DNA of 64,000 nucleotides, taken from Zygnema cylindricum. Lineage: Eukaryota; Streptophyta; Zygnematophyceae; Zygnematales; Zygnemataceae. This document shows positions 58,201 through 64,000 of this stretch, piece by piece; position 1 is the first letter of the stretch; each line of letters begins with the position of its first letter. The notes under the pieces were generated by a model. That model had not been told where the DNA came from. It worked only from the letters and a program-made list of their open reading frames with translations, and made no database searches. Location of the stretch: assembly GCA_037447655.1 (NCBI GenBank), contig JBBHKE010002754.1, positions 1 through 64,000 on the forward strand. The letters run 5' to 3'. The position numbers and the translations under genes were made by a program.

Positions 58201-58428
58201 CCTCCCCCCCCCCCCTCCTCCCACTCCTCCACCATCCCCACGCCCTCCCCCGCCCCCTCCCTCTCCTCCACCACCCTCCCCACGCCCTCCCCCGCCCCCC
58301 TCCTCCCTCCCCTCCTCCACCCTCCCCATTCCCTCCCCCGCCCTCTCCTCCACCCTCTCGTCCACCTCTTTCCTCTCCTCCCCCATCTCCACCTCCTAGT
58401 TTACTCCCCCCTCAACCACCACTACCAG
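43152..58428 (+). CDS. Gene 2: LRR-EGF-Pro receptor-like protein, at least 8 exons
   Basis: Exons are 43152-43248 (signal peptide), 43364-43475 (LRRNT), 50665-50736, 51122-51193, 53553-53624 and 54210-54281 (LRRs, 72 nt each), 56382-56662 (half LRR plus EGF-like) and 57887-58428 (proline-rich). Intron phases run 1, 2, 2, 2, 2, 2, 1, so all exons join in one frame. The predicted product enters the secretory pathway and exposes a short LRR solenoid, a Cys-rich EGF-like module and a Pro-rich linker outside the cell, as in plant receptor-like proteins. No transmembrane or kinase exon was recognised up to gene 3. A Copia element lies in intron 2. A probable frameshift in the last exon raises doubt about function. 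More LRR exons may be hidden in the introns. Confidence 0.65.
43364..43475 (+). CDS. Gene 2, exon 2: LRRNT-like domain
   Basis: Acceptor TGCTGCAG, donor GTGAGT. The phase-1 frame reads SALEAVKAAVVNKEKF and then CDGVIFWCANSRRVYR. This fits the plant LRR N-terminal pattern (ALLALKxx...W.GV.C...RV..L), including two cysteines. It ends in phase 2, the phase of every LRR exon in this window. Confidence 0.75.
43511..43640. repeat. 12-bp minisatellite in gene 2 intron 2
   Basis: About ten units of GAATCCCGCACT with single-base variants (CTCGCACT, CCAGCACT) start some 35 bp after the exon 2 donor. Confidence 0.9.
43641..44243. repeat. GA-rich low-complexity region in intron 2
   Basis: Purine-rich plus strand (GGGGGGGGAGAGGG, GAGAGGGAGAGG). 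The open frames in it are Ser/Pro/Leu- or Gly/Glu-rich shadows. Confidence 0.7.
44244..44925 (-). repeat. Copia 3' LTR
   Basis: On the element strand it begins TGTTGC right after the polypurine tract AATGAAGAGGGGGGA and ends in CA at 44244. Length is about 0.68 kb. Its distal 30 bp (AGGCTCAATGTTCACAA) recur at the 5' LTR end near 48815. Confidence 0.7.
44949..45433 (-). pseudogene. Copia RNase H domain
   Basis: Reads QPTMALSSTEAEYITACQA and later FVKNPVFTKALNIYG, matching the Copia RNase H signature (QPTVALSSTEAEYxAA...KNPxxHxRTKHID). Upstream, FSDA and GEDVDSRNS in different frames are remains of the YSDADWAGD motif. Frameshifts are present. Confidence 0.85.
45655..46520 (-). pseudogene. 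Copia integrase, degenerate
   Basis: The C-terminal part KFAASWPGIFMSYSSKGIIY, followed by HVFDPIRR, matches the conserved GIFLGYSxxSKxYRVxxP block. Upstream, in shifted frames, come HLQIGD, LANYICNQR, GVAKRNNRN and GISHQFTLP, equivalents of the NGVAERxNRT core region. Only about 220 bp separate it from the RNase H part, so the intervening reverse transcriptase has been deleted. Confidence 0.8.
47100..48650 (-). pseudogene. Copia gag and protease remains
   Basis: NGSNYPPWKNEF near 48190-48100, EEDKVIVFLNALSDKW near 47840-47800, a degenerate zinc knuckle (CFCWNRRSHNPTFC) near 47500, and EKEWIIHTGVSPQMY near 47160, where WIIDSGASxHM is the normal Copia protease site (the catalytic DSG has become HTG). 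Several stops interrupt the frames. Confidence 0.75.
48668..48762. repeat. 49-bp tandem duplication in the Copia leader
   Basis: TTCTTCTTTCCCC followed by AATGGCCACAATACTAGACA occurs at 48668 and again at 48717. Confidence 0.85.
48780..48800 (-). other. PBS-like site of the Copia element
   Basis: On the element strand TTGGTATTTCATTCGGAGCC follows the LTR CA end. It resembles the initiator-Met primer-binding site TGGTATCAGAGCC with an inserted stretch. Confidence 0.45.
48848..49090. repeat. Inverted copy of sequence at 57010-57262
   Basis: ATCAATGATCGTTATTAAAG through TTTTGGGAG is matched in reverse complement by 57010-57262 in the EGF-to-Pro intron of the same gene. Neither copy codes for anything recognised. 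Confidence 0.75.
49091..50664. other. Rest of gene 2 intron 2
   Basis: 49730-50220 and parts of 50370-50560 are purine-rich. A frame at 50363-50569 contains NKVTFCTTNRSVVE, faintly LRRNT-like, but it has no matching acceptor and I do not call it an exon. Confidence 0.45.
50665..50736 (+). CDS. Gene 2, exon 3: first LRR (72 nt)
   Basis: Acceptor GTTGCAG, donor GTGAGT. The phase-2 frame contains FLSYKGLVGSFAAEVGNL followed by TSLYEL, an atypical first LRR like that of gene 3. Confidence 0.8.
51122..51193 (+). CDS. Gene 2, exon 4: LRR (72 nt)
   Basis: Acceptor CACAG, donor GTAAG. Contains DNNELSGSIPSSIGQLTSL. Confidence 0.88.
51194..53552. other. Gene 2 intron 4
   Basis: The first 50 bp (GTAAGACGTACGCCACTCTG...) match other LRR introns. 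A second shared block lies at 52200-52420. 52966-53250 is pyrimidine-rich. No further LRR unit was recognised. Confidence 0.6.
53553..53624 (+). CDS. Gene 2, exon 5: LRR (72 nt)
   Basis: Acceptor ATCGCAG, donor GTGAG. Contains SGNKLSGNIPSSIGKLIYL in the phase-2 frame. Confidence 0.88.
54210..54281 (+). CDS. Gene 2, exon 6: LRR (72 nt)
   Basis: Acceptor ATTATAG, donor GTAAG. Contains YNNQLSGGIPPSMSQMTSL in the phase-2 frame. Confidence 0.88.
54282..56381. other. Gene 2 intron 6
   Basis: The start is homologous to the other LRR introns. The block at 55610-55830 matches 52200-52420, 53880-54065 and, inverted, 25360-25510. A plus-strand frame at 54882-55112 has no recognisable domain. Confidence 0.6.
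56382..56662 (+). CDS. Gene 2, exon 7: half LRR plus EGF-like Cys-rich domain (281 nt)
   Basis: Acceptor TTCACAG, donor GTATGT, phase 2 in and phase 1 out. It opens with TIANNYFIGPI, the end of the LRR solenoid. A Cys-rich region follows whose second half, PGGPCGGGGICSVGSTG then CACYNGYS, fits an EGF-like fold. All cysteines of the gene 1 counterpart are kept while intervening residues vary, which suggests a disulphide-bonded extracellular module. No enzymatic motif is visible. Confidence 0.82.
57010..57262. repeat. Inverted partner of 48848-49090, in gene 2 intron 7
   Basis: See 48848-49090. Shared words include TTTGGATGTTTCTTTAATA and AATGACTTTGGTAG. Confidence 0.75.
57887..58428 (+). CDS. 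Gene 2, exon 8: proline-rich linker
   Basis: The acceptor TTCCTTGTAG joins in phase 1 to give VLNPKPWPPPPSPPPP, then long PPPPRPPP runs encoded by CCCCCTCCACGG repeats. Near 58200-58300 the Pro frame shifts relative to the frame that ends LLPPQPPLPG before donor GTGATA (58429), so an indel in a C run (or an assembly error) breaks the exon. Such Pro-rich stretches are wall-associated or extracellular linkers. A 9-nt stretch flanked by AG and GT at 58619-58627 could be a micro-exon but is not called. Confidence 0.55.
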
Positions 58429-58809
58429 GTGATACGTTATTTTATCTTTTTTTAGCTTGTTTTACCAATTCTCCATTCCTCCCCTCCAGCCTCACCTGCT
58501 TTATTTCTTTTATTGGTTTCATTCATTTATAAAGTACTAACTTTTAGTTTTTTTGTGGGTCATAAATTTGCTCATTCTTCACCACCATTGTCACCTTTCA
58601 CATTTTGATTTGGACCAGTGTCAACAGGTAATAATCTAAACAAATATAATATCATCGAAAAGTAGTTTAAATAGACAAGTGCCGAGTTGCTCCAATTAAA
58701 TTCGTTCATACTCTTAAGGTGGTGTTCCATCAGACGAAAAGTGGTTTACAGAAATCCATGCCTATCCGTACCAAGCCGTACTTCTTATTTTGTTTTTTCA
58801 CGCGAAAAA

Positions 58810-59370
58810 CATTACAGAGAATCTTGCCAAAACTCTCCAAACGTTTGTGAGGTAACAATGACCGTCAGATATTCATTCGCGAGGCATTCACTTCAATCTT
58901 TTGTGGGTGACAACCCACCTTGTCAAAAAAAAATATGTCGCGACACGTTGGACGATTAAGTTACTTGTCACGATGGACTACCAACGAAATTCCCAAAATT
59001 TGCACATAATATGTACCTTTCAAAATACAACCGAAAATAAAAATGCAATCGCATAAAGTTCTTTCGTCGCGCTATTTCTGGCAACGTCCCTTTCGTCACA
59101 CTATTTATGGGAAAGGACTTTCGTCATGTTCGAAAACAGGAATCCTAAGAAATGAGCTAGCGTAGAAGACTGGCATCCGTATAAAGTACAAAAGTTCTGT
59201 CAAATGATGACTTGGTACGGAGGTAAATGGTACTCAAATGAAGATTTTAAGTTAAATTTGTCGCTGTGAAAATCTTTAAGGATTATTCCATATCTGATTT
59301 TAGCTTACGTGGTGCCACTCAATTTAAAACACGTGGTTTACAGACTCTACGCGATGGAACATTGTCTAAA
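58810..59370 (+). repeat. Diverged copy of dispersed repeat R670
   Basis: Shares ACATTACAGAGAATCTTG, ATTCGCGAGGCATTC, CAAATGAAGATTTTAAG and GATTTTAGCTTACGTGG with 40731-41403 in the same order. It lies between genes 2 and 3. Confidence 0.65.
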
Positions 59371-59705
59371 ATATAACAGCCCGTAGAGTTGGCCGTACGA
59401 TTACAGAAGTTCCTAATCAACGCCACCCTTAATCTCTTTTTTTGTAAACTAAGGCACTAAAATTTAGCAATGCCTGAAACAAAACAGGAAGAAAGCCGCA
59501 ATGACTATGTATTCTTGAAATTCGGAAATCGTACAAGTTATTCCATTACTAAGCTCCAATGACATCATTTCCTCCTTACGATTCTTTTCCTTTAAAGCCA
59601 ACTTACGTTATTCGAAAAAAATAGCCAGAAGCTCCAAATTTCTAACAACAAGATAGTCGTCAGCATTTTGCAAATAACATAGAAATCAAAATCGTCATTT
59701 TTAAT

Positions 59706-59804
59706 ATGATGGCCATCATGTTAGGAATTTTGATGGCTATTTTTTGTATTCATATTTTGCCAGAAAATGAAAGTTTCATAGAGCACCAGATGGAGCGTTC
59801 TTAG
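59706..59804 (+). pseudogene. Duplicate signal-peptide ORF (upstream unit)
   Basis: ATG at 59706 encodes MMAIMLGILMAIFCIHILPE, a hydrophobic signal-like start, and stops at a TAG after 32 codons. It is the orphan copy from the tandem duplication; no LRRNT exon follows it directly. Confidence 0.45.
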
Positions 59805-62800
59805 CAAATGAACACGGAGTTATATTGAACATTCCCAATGGATGATGGTCCGCGATGACTAAGTATTTTTGGAATTTGGAAATCGTACAAGCTATCCCAT
59901 TACCAAGCACCAATGACATCATTTCCTCTTCACGATTCTCGTCCTTTAAAGCCACCTTACGTTATTCGAAAAAATAGCCAGAAGCTCCAAATTTCCAACA
60001 ACAAGATTGTCGTTGGCATTTTGCAAATAACATAGAAATCAAAATCGTCATTGTTAATATGATGGCCATCACGCTAGCAATTTCGATGGCTATTTTTTGT
60101 ATTCAATGAAAGTTTCATAGAGCACAAGATGGAGCGTTCTTAGAAAATGAACACAGAGTTGTATTGAAGAATTCGCAATGGATGATGTGGGACCAGGAAG
60201 CATCTTGCTGCAAATCAAAGCTGAGTTGATCGACCGAACTGGCAAACTTTCAACATGGGGTTTTTATTCCGATGTATGCAAGTGGAAGCAAGTGAGTTGC
60301 GAGAACAAGAATGTAATCAAATTGTACGTATTTCTTAATTCTTGATGGATGTTCTATGCATCATGTGTGATTTATAATAGTGAATCTAACAATTTAGAAA
60401 TGATTTTTTCATCATTCTGCAAGTTTGAAATCCAAACCATGCACAGTAAAGCTATCGAATTTATGTAACAGAAACATAAATAATTTAACATTCATTAGTA
60501 TGGTAAGTTATGTCTTCAAATTTTAAATTTTACCGGAAACTCATTTCCTCTCCAATGTAGCTGTGACTCATTTTTTCTCCAATATAGCTCTTCCCAATCA
60601 CATCAGTTTTATGTCTTCCACTTCTCAAACTTAGCCGCTAATTCCACCCTGTAATTTTTTTTAAGACGTACTAATTTTTTTTTATCTCACATATGCAAAG
60701 ATTATCTCTCCCGCCAAAATCTCAAAAAACCTATGGAGGAATCTTCGCGGAGAGGACTGGACGAATGGAAAGACGGATCCCTTGTTCAAGAAATTTCAAA
60801 AACCCATAGGAAATAGTGGTCATGGTCTGTCCATCTTTGGATGCTAACCTCTTATATAGGCTACCAAAAGTAACCCTTGCTTTTAGGTGAGCAGCAATGA
60901 GAATACCCAAGTCCCTCAACCCTAAGCCTCCACTATAAGACTAATTGATTGGATCAGCAAATGTGAGCAGTTTCCGTTGATTCCACCAGTAGGCTAATCA
61001 CTTGAGCCCTTAGCACTCACCTTATTAAGAAGGAACTATCCTTGGCCTATCTAAAGAAAAAAGAGCGGTTGGAGGACAATTAAACAAGAGGAATTATTTG
61101 GAACCTAATCATTACAATCAATGTTACATGACTCGAAGTTCAGACCACAATTTTCAATTCCAGTCCTTTAAGTCTAGCAAGCTTGTCTGATCAGTAATTC
61201 TCAATATACGCATCATTTGAAAATAAAATAAAGTGATTATCAGAGGCTCCTATTTTTAACTGCAGGGATCTTAAAGGACTTGGTTTGGGAGGGAACATAT
61301 CAGAGGCCATAGGCCTCTTGGATACACTTCTAGAGCTGTAAGTGAAGACAAAGGCTCTTGATTGAGCTTTAATTTGCGATCGTAGCACATATGCTGGTAA
61401 TTGAAATTCGTGGCATATTTTCCTTTCAGAGTTTTTGGGCATAATTACTTTTGTCTGCATGAGCAACTAATGAACCGGTAGTGAAGTCTCTTAAGTCACA
61501 GTTGAATTCAATTGAGGCGGTGTTCCCAAAAAAATTTGATTGCATGAGCTTAACATGATTATAACTATGTTGTTTCAATGATTTATCTTTCAGCGACTTA
61601 TCTTTCAATAAGCTAAGTGGACCCATTCCAATGTCTTTGGGAAACTTACGAAAGCTTAGATCATTGTGAGTATAACAATTTTTATTTTCCCGAATGAAAC
61701 AATAATGCCAGTTTCTCAGGACAAATTCAGTAGTATAAATTCCTTCTGTCCCTGTTTGAAGTACCAATGCATAATTAACCGTACATTTTTATCAAAAATG
61801 GTACTAATACAAATCGTAACATGTTTGTGGATCATGCATTGGATATTTCTGGAATGAAAGAATTTTATCCGTGGAATTCACCAGCAAAAATCAATGTGTG
61901 GGATAGTGACAGATATCTGCACTTCTCATTTGAGCCTCCTTTTATTTAACCTCATTTCTACATCTCCTTTTCCTGTTTTTTTTACTCTTTCCCTCGTTTT
62001 TGCGTGACTATTTCTATATCACCATAAATCTTCAAGCCGTAGGGAGAAATATTTGCTCAAGAGTTATACGTAGGTCTTTGGGGTTACTCCCACTCACGAT
62101 TTTCCTATCAATTTAAAAATCCCGGGACTAGGAAATAATTGGTGCCATCAGTATTTTTGTTCTCATTTTTACCAAAATACCAAAAATAGGCCCTGTTAGA
62201 TAAAAATAGGGGACGAGATATGGAACCCGTTTTCATGTATCGAACTAGACCTGTCAACGATATATACTGCAATTTTCAACACGGTACGTGTTCGTGAGTA
62301 GAATGGCCGTACAAACGCCCACTAAAAACAAGTTTACATGTAAAATATGTTTGGTAGCTAAACCCCTACACATACGCCACGTTTTTTTTTTTTACTCAAA
62401 TCGAATTAACTTCAACATCTGCTGGCATGACCCCTAAATCAGCAAAATAAAAATTGGTTTTTTCGATCATAGGCGGTCATAGAAATGCATTTTTTTTGGG
62501 CTTTCTAACTTGAAATTGATATGTATACAAAAAGATTTTTTTCTAGTGACAATTGAAATATATTTAAGCACATTGGCGGAAATGAGAGCTTTTAAAATCA
62601 CCAAATTCATCCACCTTCTGAGCTTGAATATGCAGAGTAAAATAATACCTGAATTCAGATTTTCGATTTTCTATAGGTTTAATTACGATGTTTACCTTAT
62701 GAACCAAGAATCCTACGTTTTGTGGAAAACACTTTTTTTTTAAGATATGCACCATCCATTTTATAGCAAACCGTCTCCTTCCAGAGCAATAATGATTTTT

Positions 62801-64000
62801 TCATCTATTTTTGTTTTTCGGTTCAGACCTCAAGTCTACCCTTTAAATCTGGAAATAATAAGTTTCTATCCTAAGGTGATTTTGCTTAGCTTGTATCACA
62901 CGGTTTTCAGTTTTCTTCTGAAATACTGAAAATTGGCCAGCTTAAAACCCTCTACTCAAAGTCATTATATTTTATTTTTTTTGTGGGTCAAAAATTTAGA
63001 TTTATTTTATTCTTCGACGTGAAGACTCGATTATCCTATCCAAAAGCCATAAACAGTCTAAAAGTCGCGTACAATGCTGTTCCAGACGGACCTAATATTG
63101 ACATGTGATCTGTTAGAAAACAGTCATAAAATGCGACTGTTAGGCTGTGAAGGGATTTCTGTGTATAAATTAGTTTTTCCCATGAAATCTAATGATTTAA
63201 GGATTTTTGAAGGAAAAAAAGCATTTTTCAGATTTTTATGATCCATTTTAAGTTTTTCGAAATTTTACAATGTATGGCAAAAATGGGCTCAAAACGACTG
63301 TCCCGAATACATATGTTTTCCCAAAGAATGAAATATATATTAATATTCTGAGATTAGAACAAAAAAAAAGGAACAAACATCATCAATCCACAAAATAAAC
63401 TACTATTTTAAATAAATGAAATGAAAAAAACGGAAACAAGATAGAATATTGACCTACAAATTCGCATCTAAATTAGAAGGATTTTTGGATCTCCCTAAAA
63501 TTTACAATAGATATTGATTTTAGGATCTCATTGACTGACGCTAGAAAAAAAATTACCGGAAAAGGGTCAAATATGCCTCCATAATCGGTGCGGTACTTGG
63601 GCTACCTTGTATTAAACCTAATGCATTATTTAAAGTGTGTGATGCTTTAATTTTGACAGAGATTTGAGAACAAATCAGTTGAGCGGTGGCATACCAGCAT
63701 CCTTCGAAAATTTGACGAGTCTTAAAATATTGTAAGATGAGTTTGTGTGCATTTCAAACATTGACGAACACAAATGAATATATAGCAATTACTGTCCAAA
63801 AAAGTGAAGTTTGCAACATTCTGCAAGATGCAAATAAATGTGATGGAAGTAATGCAGATTCAACGAGAGAAACACACAATAGAAGCAAATAACATTCTTT
63901 ATAAAACATCACATTTGTTGTGGCTATTGTAACTTTAATTGACATGCTGATAAGTATGGCCCCTCCATTTTAATAGTTTAACTTTTTTTACTAGTTTTCC
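59706..64000 (+). CDS. Gene 3: LRR receptor-like gene, 5' part, runs off the window
   Basis: Signal-peptide-like starts (59706 and 60059), an LRRNT exon ending at 60323, a first LRR (61266-61337), a second LRR (61594-61665) and another LRR (63660-63731) lie on the plus strand. All LRR exons are 72 nt, phase 2. It follows gene 2 in the same direction and is a paralogue by exon structure and sequence. How the signal-peptide segment joins the LRRNT exon is not resolved because a stop follows the hydrophobic part in both copies. The 3' end is outside the window, so domain content beyond the LRRs is unknown. Confidence 0.65.
60059..60109 (+). CDS. Gene 3, candidate signal-peptide segment
   Basis: ATG at 60059 encodes MMAITLAISMAIFCIQ before a TGA at 60107. 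The hydrophobic run fits a signal peptide. An in-exon donor such as T|GTATTC near 60099 would avoid the stop, but this is not proven. Confidence 0.4.
   Translation: MMAITLAISMAIFCIQ
60178..60323 (+). CDS. Gene 3, LRRNT exon
   Basis: The frame from ATG 60178 reads ILLQIKAELIDRTGKLSTWG and then CKWKQVSCENKNVIKL, a good plant LRRNT domain with the W...C.W..V.C pattern. The donor GTACGT at 60324 leaves phase 2. The true 5' boundary may be upstream: the frame is open back to about 60151. Confidence 0.75.
60731..61010 (-). pseudogene. LINE reverse-transcriptase C-terminal fragment in gene 3 intron
   Basis: The minus strand reads SGGLGLRDLGILIAAHLKA, matching the GGLGxRDLxxxNxALLxKW block downstream of the reverse transcriptase of plant non-LTR retrotransposons. 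Only the fragment remains and it ends in a stop. Confidence 0.5.
61266..61337 (+). CDS. Gene 3, first LRR exon (72 nt)
   Basis: Acceptor ACTGCAG, donor GTAAGT. The phase-2 frame contains GLGLGGNISEAIGLLDTL. Confidence 0.85.
61594..61665 (+). CDS. Gene 3, LRR exon (72 nt)
   Basis: Acceptor TCTTTCAG, donor GTGAGT. Contains DLSFNKLSGPIPMSLGNL in the phase-2 frame. Confidence 0.88.
61666..63659. other. Gene 3 intron, about 2 kb
   Basis: AT-rich sequence. A weak LRR-like reading (LLSLNMQSKIIPEF, about 62612-62655) lacks matching splice sites and is not called. Confidence 0.55.
63660..63731 (+). CDS. Gene 3, LRR exon (72 nt)
   Basis: Acceptor TTGACAG, donor GTAAG. Contains RTNQLSGGIPASFENLTSL in the phase-2 frame. 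Confidence 0.88.

Larger units (their letters stand above)
59501..60190 (+). repeat. Tandem duplication of about 350 bp at the 5' end of gene 3
   Basis: 59501-59855 and 59858-60190 are homologous unit by unit. Each contains GAAATCGTACAAG, TAGCCAGAAGCTCCAAATTT, the ATGATGGCCATC start and GGAGCGTTCTTAG. The second unit runs into the LRRNT exon; in the first the coding part is cut off at GATGATGG. Confidence 0.85.

Noticed and set aside
58619-58627. Nine-base micro-exon flanked by AG and GT
   Set aside because: Such a pattern occurs by chance too often; no support without cDNA.
62612-62655. LRR-like reading in a gene 3 intron
   Set aside because: No AG/GT borders at 72-nt spacing and no LSGxIP core.
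59370-64000. Protein kinase domain of a receptor kinase
   Set aside because: Looked for the usual glycine loop, HRD and DFG motifs after genes 1 and 2 and in gene 3; none seen in the window.

Overview
Organism. The window looks like nuclear DNA of a streptophyte (a land plant or a charophyte alga with a large, repeat-rich genome). The evidence is leucine-rich repeats of the plant-specific LxxNxLSGxIP type carried on 72-nucleotide exons, a plant-type LRR N-terminal (LRRNT) domain, a Copia retrotransposon, hAT transposase remains and many small terminal-inverted-repeat (TIR) elements. Intron-rich genes and very long simple-sequence tracts rule out a prokaryote. A Chara-like charophyte would fit, but species cannot be fixed from this window. 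No rRNA, CRISPR array or bacterial operon is present. A tRNA-like promoter occurs only inside a probable SINE.

Layout. 1-3.8 kb is T-rich non-coding DNA with a 0.74-kb TIR element. 3.8-7.7 kb holds two large GA-rich polypurine tracts. 8-14.9 kb is a graveyard of small TIR elements and a probable SINE. From about 14.87 to 40.73 kb lies a huge inverted repeat: left arm 14.87-22.71 kb, right arm 31.77-40.73 kb, each carrying decayed hAT transposase. Its 9-kb spacer contains exons of a minus-strand LRR-EGF-Pro receptor-like gene (gene 1) and a cluster of TIR elements. 43.15-58.43 kb is a plus-strand receptor-like gene (gene 2): signal peptide, LRRNT, LRR exons, EGF-like Cys-rich exon and proline-rich exon. 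A degenerate Copia element (44.2-48.8 kb) sits in its second intron. From about 59.7 kb to the window end is the 5' part of a third receptor-like gene (gene 3) on the plus strand.

How the genes relate. Genes 1, 2 and 3 are old paralogues. All visible LRR exons are 72 nt and phase 2. Genes 1 and 2 share the same phase-2/phase-1 EGF-like exon and the same phase-1 start of the proline-rich exon. Their introns share sequence just behind the donor sites, so the LRR array seems to have grown by copying exon-plus-intron modules. The expected product is a secreted or membrane-anchored extracellular receptor with a LRRNT-LRRn-EGF-like-Pro-rich ectodomain. No transmembrane-kinase part was recognised. 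Almost none of these exons is long enough to be seen as an ORF; they were found by reading motifs together with splice sites.
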